NCBI RefSeq assembly: GCF_013778455.1
Contig: NZ_JACEHE010000004.1
Location: 248,001-312,000, forward strand
DNA: 64,000 nt
Source of the DNA: Streptomyces himalayensis subsp. himalayensis
GTDB lineage: Bacteria > Actinomycetota > Actinomycetes > Streptomycetales > Streptomycetaceae
Reading direction: 5' to 3'
How positions within the stretch are numbered: position 1 is the stretch's first letter; every line of letters begins with the position of its first letter. The notes below the pieces were generated by a model. That model had not been told where the DNA came from, did no database searches, and worked only from the letters and a program-made list of their open reading frames with translations. Positions 41,413 to 49,777 of this stretch are shown piece after piece. A program made the translations under genes and the position numbers.

Positions 41413-42747
41413 TCATGTGCTGTGCTCGGTCGTGGAAAGCCCCAGCGCCTTCAGGTCGGGCATGGTGCCGTCCTGGGCCGCGCGTACGGAGCCGATGAGC
41501 GAACCCTGGCCGCCGCTCGCCCTGGCGAAGCCGTCCTGCATGACCCGCTGGGTCGCCGTCATACGCGGGCCCCAGACCCAGCCGTCGCGGATCGCGGCCG
41601 CCTGCTCCTCGAAGAGGGTGTAGATGTCCTGACCGCCGTAGTACGAGCGGTCGAAGGCTTTCCGGCCGACGGCGACGAGATCCGGGGCGGCCGGGTACTG
41701 GCTGCTGGTGCCGCTGGACAAACGGGCACGGAGCGCGTCGGGGTGGGAGACCTGCCACTCGATGAACTCCATGGCGGCCTCGGGGTGCTTGCTGTCCTTG
41801 GTGACGGCGAAGGTGGAGCCGCCGTGGGTGCCGACGACCGGCCGGTCAGGGTCCCACTGGGGGAGTGGTGCGATCTTCCACTGGCCCTTCTGGGCCGGGC
41901 GGGCGTTCATCTGCGCACCCGCGTCCCAGGCGCCGCTGAGCCGGGTCAGCACCAGCCCTTCCCCGATCTGGGCGTCGCTCTGCCGGCTCTCGACCGCGTT
42001 CATGAAGACCACGTCGTCGTCGACCAGCCGCTGCCAGTACGCGGCGACGCGCCGGGTCGGCTCGTCGGCGAGCGAGACGTTCCAGGCACCGTCGCGGGTG
42101 TCGAACCACTGGGCGCCCGCCTGCCAGGAGTAGGCCGCGAACTGCATCGCACCGTCCGTGGGGAAGAGCACGAGCCGCCGGTCGCCCGCCTTGCGCCGCA
42201 CCGTCCGCGCCGTCTCCGCGAACTCGTCCCAGGTGCGGGGGACCTCGAGGCCGTACTCGTCGAAGAGATCGGTGCGATAGTGCATGACCATCGGCTCGAC
42301 ATCCAGGGGGACGCTGTACTGACGTCCCTGAAATGTCGTCAGGCCCAGTGCCTGTGGCAGCAGCTTGGCGCGCAGCCGGTCGCTGACCAGCGAGGTGATG
42401 TCACGGGCGACGCCGTCGATGGCGAAGCCGGGCACCTGCGGGTACTCGATGGTGGCGACGTCCGGGGCGTTGCCCGCGCGGGCGGCGTTGCTGAGCTTGG
42501 CGTAGCCGCCCTGGCCGCCCGAGGGGATCTGCTGGAAATCGACCTGGATGCGGTCGTGCGTGCGGTTGAACGCGTCCACGACCTCCTGGCTGCCACGCAG
42601 GGCTGACCAGAAGGTGATGCGTGTGGTCCTGCTGGTGCTGCGCGATCGACCGTTTCCGTCGCTTGTGCTGCAGGCGCCTACGGCACCGGTCAGCGGCAGG
42701 GCGGTGATCGCGGCGAGCACGGATCGACGGCTCTGTCGACCGGGCAT
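41413..42747 (-). CDS. sugar-binding protein of ABC transporter (lipoprotein, possibly Tat-exported)
   Basis: A 444-residue family 1 solute-binding protein. The N-terminus RQSRRSVLAAITALPLTGAVGAC carries twin arginines and a lipobox with Cys26, suggesting Tat export and lipidation. Mature segments TRITFWSALRGSQEVVDAFNR and SGGQGGYAKLSNAARAGNAPDVATIEY fit oligosaccharide receptors. The ATG at 42747 follows GGGAGG; an upstream ATG at 42795 lies in the promoter. The promoter region holds TTGACC with a weak -10 18 bp on, and an operator-like sequence at 42829. Confidence 0.9.
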   Translation of the reverse strand: MPGRQSRRSVLAAITALPLTGAVGACSTSDGNGRSRSTSRTTRITFWSALRGSQEVVDAFNRTHDRIQVDFQQIPSGGQGGYAKLSNAARAGNAPDVATIEYPQVPGFAIDGVARDITSLVSDRLRAKLLPQALGLTTFQGRQYSVPLDVEPMVMHYRTDLFDEYGLEVPRTWDEFAETARTVRRKAGDRRLVLFPTDGAMQFAAYSWQAGAQWFDTRDGAWNVSLADEPTRRVAAYWQRLVDDDVVFMNAVESRQSDAQIGEGLVLTRLSGAWDAGAQMNARPAQKGQWKIAPLPQWDPDRPVVGTHGGSTFAVTKDSKHPEAAMEFIEWQVSHPDALRARLSSGTSSQYPAAPDLVAVGRKAFDRSYYGGQDIYTLFEEQAAAIRDGWVWGPRMTATQRVMQDGFARASGGQGSLIGSVRAAQDGTMPDLKALGLSTTEHST

Positions 42748-42828
42748 GAGTGCCTCCCGCGGCTCCTCTTCGAGACACGGGAATACTGATCGCATGAACG
42801 GTCTGGGTCAATAGATCGATCAGAAGAT

Positions 42829-42847
42829 CGTTGAAACGGTCAAACGC
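42829..42847 (-). promoter_or_regulatory. operator-like sequence before the binding-protein gene
   Basis: On the minus strand this reads GCGTTTGACCGTTTCAACG. It shares the core GCGTTTGA-N-CG-N-TT with 44204-44219, upstream of the regulator gene. It lies about 80 bp before the binding-protein start and overlaps the regulator stop codon. Confidence 0.5.
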
Positions 42848-44171
42848 TCAGTCCGGAACGGGAATCGGCGGTAACGGGAATCGGCAGTGCGGAGCCGCGC
42901 ACCTTGAGCTCGGGCAGCAGCTCGATCCTGCGCGCCGGCTCGGCCCCCGCCGCGTGCGGCCGCGTCAGCCGGTACAGCAGCAATTCGGCGGCCGCGCGCC
43001 CGATCGCCGCCTTCGGCGGGGCCACGGCCGTCAACGGCGTACTGCCGAGGGCGGCCACCACGTCGTCGTACGCGACAACGGAGCAGTCCTGCGGAACCTT
43101 CACGCCGCTGTCCATGAGGTGCTGAACGAGCATCAGAGCGTCCACGTCGCCGTGCAGCAGGGCGGCGGTCGCGCCGCGCTCGCGCAGCAGGCCGGCGAGA
43201 TCTACGTGCGTGTTCTCGGCTGCGGAGGCGGTGGCCTCGCCGGGGGATGTGCCGGAGCCGTGGGCAGGGACCGTGCGGCCGCCGTCCGGTGCGGGGGCGC
43301 CCTGCGTATGTGCCCCGTCGGCCGACGCGCCGGTGCCGCCGGACGAAGCCGCGCCCCCGCCGGCCGAAGTCATGCTGCTGCTGGACGAGTTCGCCGGCCC
43401 GACGGCCGCGTAAGGGCCCGGGCCACCCAGCTCGGGCACGGCATCCGGGGAACTCAGGGTGATCGCCCAGTCCTCGATCTCCGGTCGCCCGGCGGCGATG
43501 TCGGCGAAGGCCGCGCGGATGGCGCGCGCCGTCGGGCTGTCGTTCCGCGCGGCGAGCACGATCCGCCGGTGACCGAGCGAGACGAGGTGGTCCACGGCGA
43601 GATGGATCCCGTACCAGTGGTCCGAGCACACCGAGTCCAGCGCGTGGAGCGCACTGCCGCGCCGCGGCCGCCGCTCCATCAGCACCGTCGGCACGCCCAG
43701 CCCCGACAGCCAGCCGTAGTCCGCCTCCTCGGCGGCGGCGCTGCGCCACCGGGGAGCGATCAGCAGCCCGCGCGCGCCGCCCGCCAGCGCGCGCTCCACC
43801 AGGGGGCGTTCCGCCCCGGGCACCTGCGGCGCGATGTGCAGGGCGATACGCAGCCCGGCCTCCTCGAGGACCGGCCGCGCGCCGTGCAGCGTCTCGAAGA
43901 GATACGAATGGCGCTCCGGTACGACCAGGGCGACCGTGTCACCGTCCGCGGGCGGTTCGTCGGGCGCCGAGCTCTCCTCGACGGGCACGGCCGACCGGGC
44001 CACCCCGTGTCCGCGGCGCAGTTTGCCGGCTCGCGCGAGCTCCTCGACGTCCCGGCGGACCGTGACCACCGAGACGTTCAGCTCAGCCGCGAGATCGGTG
44101 ACGCGGACCGCGCCGCGCGACTGGACGACCGCCAGGATCCGTTGACGCCTCAGTTCGACCGGCTCCCGCAT
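42840..44171 (-). CDS. hybrid regulator: DeoR-type helix-turn-helix plus LacI-type sensor domain
   Basis: A 443-residue transcription factor. Residues 1-60 (RRQRILAVVQSRGAVRVTDLA, then LNVSVVTVRRDVEELARAG) are a DeoR-type winged helix. Residues 75-430 are a periplasmic-binding-protein type 1 fold like LacI regulators (VALVVPERHSYLFETLHGA, LVSLGHRRIVLAA, VPQDCSVVAYDDV). An insert of about 65 residues rich in Ser, Gly and Ala (about 252-318) splits the sensor domain. The ATG at 44171 has GAGGGGG upstream. It probably represses the adjacent transporter operon and its own gene in the absence of a sugar ligand. Confidence 0.88.
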   Translation of the reverse strand: MREPVELRRQRILAVVQSRGAVRVTDLAAELNVSVVTVRRDVEELARAGKLRRGHGVARSAVPVEESSAPDEPPADGDTVALVVPERHSYLFETLHGARPVLEEAGLRIALHIAPQVPGAERPLVERALAGGARGLLIAPRWRSAAAEEADYGWLSGLGVPTVLMERRPRRGSALHALDSVCSDHWYGIHLAVDHLVSLGHRRIVLAARNDSPTARAIRAAFADIAAGRPEIEDWAITLSSPDAVPELGGPGPYAAVGPANSSSSSMTSAGGGAASSGGTGASADGAHTQGAPAPDGGRTVPAHGSGTSPGEATASAAENTHVDLAGLLRERGATAALLHGDVDALMLVQHLMDSGVKVPQDCSVVAYDDVVAALGSTPLTAVAPPKAAIGRAAAELLLYRLTRPHAAGAEPARRIELLPELKVRGSALPIPVTADSRSGLSV

Positions 44172-44203
44172 GACGGCCCCCTCGCCGAGTCCGTGCGCAT
44201 TGT

Positions 44204-44219
44204 GCGTTTGAACGCTTTG
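44204..44219. promoter_or_regulatory. operator-like sequence before the hybrid regulator gene
   Basis: GCGTTTGAACGCTTTG contains the near-palindrome GCGTT-TG-AACGC and the same core as the site at 42829-42847. It lies 33-48 bp upstream of the regulator start, a position suited to autoregulation. Confidence 0.5.
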
Positions 44220-44291
44220 GGGCGCAGCATAACGATCGGTTGCCCCTCGCTGTCCACACACAGACGCGGCCGGCCATCGCGGCTTTGCCGG

Positions 44292-45515
44292 TCACGCAGG
44301 CTCCCCGCCTCCGGCCTGCTGCTTGTTCCGGCGCCGGACCATCACGAGGACACCGGTCGCCAGCACTCCCGATACCAGGACGGCCGAGCCGGTGCCGGCG
44401 ATCGCCAAGACGGGCCAGGCCGGCTCCCCGGGGCGGCCGCCCTCAGCCTTCTCGGCCCTCTGGTGCTGCGTGGCCTGATCGGTCGGCTCGGCGGCGGCGG
44501 CCGGGCGCGCCGCCGACGGAGGCAGCAGCGATCCGACGGGCCTGACGCCGCCGCCCACCGCGTCGAACCCCCAGTCCAGCAGCTCCCTGGCCTCCTCGTA
44601 CACCGCCTGCCCGTCGTCCGACTGAGGGTTCATGACCGTCACCAGCAGGGTGCGCCCCTCGTGGCGGGCCGCCGCGATCAGGGTGTATCCGGCGTTGCTG
44701 GTGTATCCGTTCTTGACGCCGATCAGTCCGGGATACCGGCCCACACCGTCGGCACCGGTGAGCAGCCGGTTGGTGTTCGTGATCGGGTACGAGTAGCCGT
44801 CACCGGGGAAGTCGGCTTCGGCGGTCGAGCAGTACCGGACGAAATCCGGATCCAGCAGCCCCGCCCTCCCGAAGACGGCAAGGTCGTACGCGGAGGACAC
44901 CTGCCCCGGCTCGTCATAGCCGTCGGGAGTCACCACGCGGGTGTCCCGGGCGCCGAGGGCGCGCGCCTTTTCCTGCATCTGCCGGACGGTGGTCTCCAGC
45001 CCGCCGTTCATGGCCGCAAGCACACGCACGGCGTCGTTGCCCGACATCAGGAACACTCCTCGCCACAGGTCCGCCACCCTGTACGTCAGTCCGGGCGAGA
45101 CGCCGACAAGGCTGCTGCCCTCGCCGACGTCGGCGAGTTCCTCGTCGGTGGCCGTGTGGCGTCTGCGCGGGTCGAGATGTGGAAGGACGGTGACGGCGAA
45201 CAGCGTCTTCAGCGCGCTGGCGGGCGGCAGTCGGCGATGGGCGTTCCGAGCGGCGATCACCTCACCCGTGTCCGCATCGGCCACGAGCCAGGACAGGGCG
45301 GACAGATCCTCGGGCAGGTCCGGTGTGCTGCGGGTGACCCGTACCTTCGTTCCCGGTCCGTCCAGCAGGGAACGCGGGGGAGCGGGCCGGGGTCGGGGAG
45401 GCGCGGGCTCGGCTGCGGACAGCGCCGCCGCCGGCGCGGGCAGGAGGATGAGTGCGCCGGTGGCCAGGGCAACGGCACGGATGACGTAGGAGCGCAGCAA
45501 GTGTCTGACTGCCAT
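44292..45515 (-). CDS. D-alanyl-D-alanine carboxypeptidase (penicillin-binding, membrane-anchored)
   Basis: A 407-residue S11 peptidase that trims cell-wall pentapeptides outside the membrane. There is a signal peptide at 1-31. The catalytic SxxK is Ser100-Ala-Leu-Lys103 (PPASALKTL), SGN is at 158-160 and the third motif reads KNG (268-270) instead of the usual KTG. One C-terminal membrane helix (about 368-392, AWPVLAIAGTGSAVLVSGVL) ends in RRRNKQQ, giving a type I anchor. It follows the hybrid regulator gene on the same strand but is read from its own promoter further upstream. Confidence 0.92.
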   Translation of the reverse strand: MAVRHLLRSYVIRAVALATGALILLPAPAAALSAAEPAPPRPRPAPPRSLLDGPGTKVRVTRSTPDLPEDLSALSWLVADADTGEVIAARNAHRRLPPASALKTLFAVTVLPHLDPRRRHTATDEELADVGEGSSLVGVSPGLTYRVADLWRGVFLMSGNDAVRVLAAMNGGLETTVRQMQEKARALGARDTRVVTPDGYDEPGQVSSAYDLAVFGRAGLLDPDFVRYCSTAEADFPGDGYSYPITNTNRLLTGADGVGRYPGLIGVKNGYTSNAGYTLIAAARHEGRTLLVTVMNPQSDDGQAVYEEARELLDWGFDAVGGGVRPVGSLLPPSAARPAAAAEPTDQATQHQRAEKAEGGRPGEPAWPVLAIAGTGSAVLVSGVLATGVLVMVRRRNKQQAGGGEPA

Positions 45516-45620
45516 TCAGCCACCGTAGGAAGACGGGGCGAAGTTCGCAGATCGGCTTGATCCGGGTGGCTGCGTCCGGGAGGGGGAATGGGGTGGGGGT
45601 TGCGTCCTTGCCCGGCCGCG

Positions 45621-45690
45621 GCCGGCGGGTGGCCGCCACAGCCCGGCCGGCGGGTGGCCGCCACAGCCCGGCCGGCGGGTGCGTCCGCCG
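45621..45690. repeat. 25-bp tandem repeat upstream of carboxypeptidase gene
   Basis: GCCGGCGGGTGGCCGCC starts at 45621 and again at 45646, with a partial third copy at 45671 (GCCGGCGGGTGCG). The period is 25 bp. The 298-bp gap between the divergent carboxypeptidase and cupin genes otherwise shows no clear element. Confidence 0.7.
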
Positions 45691-45813
45691 GAAGCTGTGC
45701 GCGGTAGCCGTACCCGAATCGGCAGGAGGACCACAGAACGCCTCGCCTCCGACCCCGCCGGGGGGTGGATCATGGCCCGCCTGCGGCGCGCGGAGAGCCT
45801 CGCGTAGCAGACT

Positions 45814-46263
45814 GTGCCGGTGACCAAGAGAGAACGCCCGGCCCTGGCAGTGCAGTTGAACCTGGAGCCGCACCCGGAAGGCGGATGGTTCACCGAGACG
45901 TGGACCGCCCGTCACATGTTCCGGCCCGACGGCTATACGGGCACCAGGCCGGCCGCCACGGCCATCTACTTCCTGCTCTGTCCGGGCGAGGAATCCCGCT
46001 GGCACACGGTCCGCTCGGACGAGTTGTGGCTGTGGCACCGCGGCGGGCCGCTGGATCTGTTCCTCGGCGGGGACGGTGCCGAGCCGGGGAGCGAGTCCGA
46101 GACGGTCCGGGTGGGGCCGGGCATTGAGCAGGGGGAGCGCCCGCAGGTCCTGGTGCCGGGCGGCGTCTGGCAGTCGGCGCGTCCGGCAGGGGACGAGCCG
46201 GTGCTGGTGAGCTGCGTCGTCGCGCCCGGCTTCGACTACGCGGACTTCCGCCTGCTGGACTGA
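45814..46263 (+). CDS. cupin DUF985-family protein
   Basis: A 149-residue single-domain cupin (cupin_5). LNLEPHPEGGWFTETW, TAIYFLLCPGEESRWHTVRSDELWLWHRGG and QVLVPGGVWQSARP are the family hallmarks in order. A metal-dependent sugar-binding or isomerase role is suggested for the family, but no reaction is established. The start is GTG at 45814 or GTG at 45820; neither has a strong ribosome site, and the second would suit a leaderless message. Confidence 0.85.
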   Translation: MPVTKRERPALAVQLNLEPHPEGGWFTETWTARHMFRPDGYTGTRPAATAIYFLLCPGEESRWHTVRSDELWLWHRGGPLDLFLGGDGAEPGSESETVRVGPGIEQGERPQVLVPGGVWQSARPAGDEPVLVSCVVAPGFDYADFRLLD

Positions 46264-46397
46264 GCCGAGGCTTGCCCTCGCTGGCCGGAGGGGTTTCTCC
46301 AATCTCCGGCCCTCTGACCGCTGTTGGTCAGCCGCCCCGGCCCTCTCAGGGCCAACTCCGTTGTCCCCACTCCAAGAAGTTGTTCGTCGAGAGTCTT

Positions 46398-46422
46398 CTA
46401 CCGGTCGGTTACCTGCCGGTAG
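46398..46422. promoter_or_regulatory. inverted repeat CTACCGG-N11-CCGGTAG
   Basis: Perfect 7-bp arms lie about 95 bp upstream of the secreted phosphatase gene, in a 250-bp gap otherwise free of features. Position and symmetry suggest an activator or repressor site. Confidence 0.4.
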
Positions 46423-46515
46423 CCTCGCGTGCACCCGAGATCGTGAGCATGACAGCGACGTGCGAGGGCGAAGTGGTCGCGCTCGCCGACCCCCCACTTC
46501 AAGGAGCAGCGGACC

Positions 46516-47157
46516 ATGACAGGACGCGGTGTGCGTCAGCGGATCGGCGCGGTTTCGGTCGTTGCGGCCCTGGGCCTGGGGGTGAACGCCGCCGCCACCG
46601 TGCCGGCGGCCGCCGCGGCCCCGGCAGCGACGACGACCGCCGCCTCGGCACTGCAGGCCGAGGTCGATCACGCCACCTGGCAGAACGACGTGCGGGCAGT
46701 GATCGACCAGGCGCTGCCCTATGTCCAGCAGCGCACCGCCAACGCCGCCGGGCAGAAGCTCGCCATCGTCTTCGACGTCGACAACACGACGCTGGAGACG
46801 GACTTCCACCCCTGGTACGAGCTGCCCACCCCGGCCGTCAAGCCATCCCTGGAGCTGGCCCGGTACGCGAAGTCCCGGGGTGTCGCCGTCTTCTTCGTCA
46901 CCGCACGGCCGGGCATCATCAAGAGCCTCACGGAAGCCAATCTGAAGGCCGTGGGCTATCCCGTCTCCGGCATTTACGTACGCGACCTTCCTGACCTGTT
47001 CGACGAGGTCAGTGCCTACAAGACCAGCAAGCGGGCCGAGATCGAGGCGCAGGGCTACACGATCATCGCAAACGTCGGCAACCGCGAGTCCGACCTCGTC
47101 GGCGGCCGCGCCGAGCGGACCTTCAAACTGCCCGACTACGACGGGCAGTTGTCCTGA
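46516..47157 (+). CDS. secreted HAD-superfamily acid phosphatase (subfamily IIIB)
   Basis: A 213-residue exported phosphatase with a signal peptide to about residue 37 (cut near AAAAAPAAT). HAD motif I is FDVDNTT, with the nucleophile Asp87 and acid Asp89. Motif II is FFVTARP, and the C-terminal motif NVGNRESDLVGG places the magnesium-binding Asp. The enzyme would release phosphate from extracellular organic phosphates. The ATG at 46516 has AAGGAG upstream. Confidence 0.9.
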   Translation: MTGRGVRQRIGAVSVVAALGLGVNAAATVPAAAAAPAATTTAASALQAEVDHATWQNDVRAVIDQALPYVQQRTANAAGQKLAIVFDVDNTTLETDFHPWYELPTPAVKPSLELARYAKSRGVAVFFVTARPGIIKSLTEANLKAVGYPVSGIYVRDLPDLFDEVSAYKTSKRAEIEAQGYTIIANVGNRESDLVGGRAERTFKLPDYDGQLS

Positions 47158-47196
47158 GGCGCCTCGGTTCCGGGGGCATGAGCAGCTCGCAACGGG

Positions 47197-48207
47197 TTAC
47201 GCGTCCCGGCCACGCTCCTTTCGCGACCGGGTGGGCGGCCACGCCTCGCCCTTCTCGACCGGGGTCAGCCGCGCCAGCGCCTCGGTCAGCCGTCGGCAGA
47301 CCTGTTCGATCTCCCGGCGGGTGCGGTCCCGCTCGGTGATGGTGACCGCGAGCAGCAGGGCTGTCAGGGCGACGGACCCGTTGAGGGCCTGCAGGGTGAC
47401 CATTTTGGCGAGGAGGTCGTGCCCGGAGAACGGGCCGACCCCTTGCGTGCCCGCATCGATCGCGATGACCGAAACGATCAGTACGCAGGGAGCGGCGCCG
47501 GCCAGCTGGAAGCGGAACGCCGCCCAAATCAGGCAGGGGAACACGAGGAAGAGCAGGCCGAGGGTGCTGCGGGTGGCCACCGCGCCGACGACGGCGGTTC
47601 CGGCCAGCAGGGCCGCTGCCTCGGCCCACCGGTGGACGGGAACGCCACGTGGCCACCGGTAGGTGCGGATGGCCAGCAGGAGCGGTGCGACGACCAGCAC
47701 GCCCATCGCATCGCCCGTCCACCACACCGACCAGGCAGGCCAGAACTCGTCGGCCGCCAGGGCGCCGGAGAGCACCAGCACCCCCGTTCCGAGGGTCGGA
47801 CTGATCAGCATTCCTCCCAGCGCGCCCAGGAAGACCAGGGCGAGCGCGTCCCGCAGCCGGTCCATCTCGATGCGGAAGCCGGCCCGTCCGAGCAGCAGAT
47901 ACGCGCAGACCGGGGCCAGTGTGTTGCCGACCGCGATCGCGACCACCGGAAGAATCGAAGGACCGAGCGACACATTCACCAGGAACGCGCCGATAGCGAT
48001 CCCCGGCCAGATCCGTATGCCCCAGAGCAGGAGGCCGACCAGGGCGATACCGGTCGGCGGCCAGAACGGTGTGATCTGCCCACGGACCAACTCCTGCATC
48101 AGCCCGATCCTGGCGGCCGCGTAGTAGACCGCCGCGACGGCAGCGATCCGAAGGCCCAGCGCGGCGCAGTGCCGGAGCCGTTCGTTGCTGCGCGCCACAG
48201 CGGTCAT
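47197..48207 (-). CDS. MASE1-domain integral membrane sensor-like protein
   Basis: A 336-residue protein with eight or nine helices typical of MASE1 (PFWPPTGIALVGLLLWGIRIWPGIAIGAFLVN, SWWTGDAMGVLVVAPLLLA-like VWWTGDAMGVLVVAPLL). It ends in a short coiled-coil-like cytoplasmic tail (ERDRTRREIEQVCRRLTEALARL) but has no kinase or GGDEF output domain. It begins four bases after the stop of the PP2C gene (AGGTAAGG ribosome site), so a sensor-phosphatase pair working on a partner-switch pathway is plausible. Confidence 0.85.
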   Translation of the reverse strand: MTAVARSNERLRHCAALGLRIAAVAAVYYAAARIGLMQELVRGQITPFWPPTGIALVGLLLWGIRIWPGIAIGAFLVNVSLGPSILPVVAIAVGNTLAPVCAYLLLGRAGFRIEMDRLRDALALVFLGALGGMLISPTLGTGVLVLSGALAADEFWPAWSVWWTGDAMGVLVVAPLLLAIRTYRWPRGVPVHRWAEAAALLAGTAVVGAVATRSTLGLLFLVFPCLIWAAFRFQLAGAAPCVLIVSVIAIDAGTQGVGPFSGHDLLAKMVTLQALNGSVALTALLLAVTITERDRTRREIEQVCRRLTEALARLTPVEKGEAWPPTRSRKERGRDA

Positions 48208-48211
48208 GGCC

Positions 48212-49027
48212 TTACCTGTCGTAGGTGAGTACGAGCACGGCGGCGTCGTCGCTGTGGCCGGTGAGGTCCGCCACCTTGATCACTTCGGTGGCCAGGGTGT
48301 CGGGGTCTGCTCCGCACGCGGCACGTACCAGTGCGGCCACCCGGTCGAGGCCGTCCTCGATCTCGTAGCTCGGGCCTTCCACCACGCCGTCCGTGAGCAG
48401 GACGAAGGCTCCCTTGCCCGTCAGCAGGCGGTGCGTCGACGGGTACTTCTCGTCGGACACGATGCCCAGGGGCAGACCGCCGTCGGCCATGACGACCTCG
48501 CAGCGGCCGTCGGTCGTCGCCCAGACCGCGGGAATGTGTCCGGCGCGGGAAACCGTCAGCTCGCCGGTCGCCGGCTCGAAGCGCAGGAACAAGCAGGTCA
48601 CGAAGAGCTCGGAGCCCATGGAGACCAGCAGGTCGTTCGTGCGGCGCAGCACCTCGGCCGGGTCAGTGGTGGCCACCGCGACGGCGCGCAGGCAGGTGCG
48701 TACCTGCCCCATGTAGGCCGCGGCCTCGACATCGTGGCCCTGTACGTCTCCGATCGCGGCCCCCACCGAGCCGTCCGGCATACGGAAGACGTCGTACCAG
48801 TCGCCGCCGATGTCCAGACCGTCCCTGGCGGGTGCGTACCGTCCCGCGACCCGCAGACCCGGCAGGGGCGGTATCTCGGTGGGCAGGCATTGGCGCTGCA
48901 GTGCGGCGGCCAGCTCCACGCGGGCCTGCTGCAACCTGATGCGCTCGAGTATCTGGCCGGTGAGCTCACCGAGCGTGCGCAATCGCTCTTCGGCGCTGGT
49001 GGGCGGACCAGTACGGCGTCTGGGCAT
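48212..49027 (-). CDS. SpoIIE/RsbU-type PP2C protein phosphatase
   Basis: A 271-residue phosphatase acting on anti-sigma antagonist proteins. A short coiled coil (about 15-40) precedes the PP2C domain. Metal-site segments are GGDWYDVFRMPDG and GDVQGHDVEAAAYMGQ, with SRAGHIPAV, LLTDGVVEG and GHSDDAAVLVL. The ATG at 49027 has GGAG about ten bases upstream. The inverted repeat AACAC-tccg-GTGTT (49033-49046) lies over the leader. It is followed by the MASE1 gene. Confidence 0.9.
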   Translation of the reverse strand: MPRRRTGPPTSAEERLRTLGELTGQILERIRLQQARVELAAALQRQCLPTEIPPLPGLRVAGRYAPARDGLDIGGDWYDVFRMPDGSVGAAIGDVQGHDVEAAAYMGQVRTCLRAVAVATTDPAEVLRRTNDLLVSMGSELFVTCLFLRFEPATGELTVSRAGHIPAVWATTDGRCEVVMADGGLPLGIVSDEKYPSTHRLLTGKGAFVLLTDGVVEGPSYEIEDGLDRVAALVRAACGADPDTLATEVIKVADLTGHSDDAAVLVLTYDR

Positions 49028-49032
49028 GGCAT

Positions 49033-49046
49033 AACACTCCGGTGTT
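49033..49046. promoter_or_regulatory. inverted repeat over PP2C leader
   Basis: AACAC-tccg-GTGTT sits 6-19 bases upstream of the phosphatase start, covering its GGAG ribosome site. It could be an operator or an RNA hairpin that blocks translation. Confidence 0.4.
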
Positions 49047-49257
49047 TGTCGGAGTTGCGCCACATATCACGTTACCGCTGTTACAGGTGTCTTTTGCTGG
49101 TTGATTCTGGTGACCATGCGGTGGGACGGCGCGCGTTCCGACGGGGGACATGAGGGGTACCCCGGTGCCATGCCCCTCGTCCCGGTCGCCGCCGCGGCGC
49201 CGAAGGGTGAGGCTGTAAAGGGGCAGAGCGTCCTGTGAGGAGAGGAGCGAACCGAGG

Positions 49258-49665
49258 GTGAACAGCACTCAAGCGCATGAGCCAGAGGTCCAGGCACATG
49301 AACCAGAGGTCACGGTGGAGCTCAGCGAATGCTCGGCGCAGGACGCTCACACCGTCTTCTCCGCCCTGCGCACATCCTTCGGATGCGACCGCCGGCCCAA
49401 TGAGGTGCCGCACGAGGCCCACGCCACCCGCCCGACCGTCTGGAACGCGACGTTCGACGTGTGTGAGCCAGGGGCCGCCGGAAAGCTGGGCGCCGTGGCC
49501 GAACCCGCGGAGCTGAGCGGTCCCGTCGTCGCGAACATCCAGGGCGGCTACCACGCGGTCGACCGTATGCGCGACACCCTGGGCGCCGTGTTCGCCGTAG
49601 AGGTGGTCGGCAAGGTCTCCGGCGACCAGGAGACCGAGGTCCAATTGCGGCTGACGACGAAGTAG
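49258..49665 (+). CDS. hypothetical protein
   Basis: A 135-residue soluble acidic protein. The N-terminus carries a duplicated heptapeptide (AHEPEVQ, AHEPEV) before a compact domain VTVELSECSAQDAHTVFSALRTSFG, then PTVWNATFDVCEP and EVQLRLTTK. The pattern suggests an alpha/beta fold of a small conserved streptomycete family, but I do not know its role. The GTG at 49258 follows a long purine-rich stretch with GAGG. A 17-bp perfect hairpin follows the stop. Confidence 0.65.
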   Translation: MNSTQAHEPEVQAHEPEVTVELSECSAQDAHTVFSALRTSFGCDRRPNEVPHEAHATRPTVWNATFDVCEPGAAGKLGAVAEPAELSGPVVANIQGGYHAVDRMRDTLGAVFAVEVVGKVSGDQETEVQLRLTTK

Positions 49666-49674
49666 CCGGCCGCA

Positions 49675-49691
49675 ACCGGCCCGCGGGGCCG
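49675..49691 (+). terminator. hairpin after hypothetical gene
   Basis: CCGGCCC-gcg-GGGCCGG begins ten bases after the stop, between convergent genes. It has no U-tract. Confidence 0.6.
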
Positions 49692-49777
49692 GGCCGACGC
49701 GCGCCCGGCCCGCAGCCGCCGGACACCGTGATGTCGGATACGAGACCGCGATACGGCGGTGCCCCGGCGGTAGTCGT

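Noticed and set aside
42831..45560. Plus-strand open frame of about 900 codons
   Set aside because: It lies antisense to the hybrid regulator and carboxypeptidase genes and lacks any recognisable domain or ribosome site.
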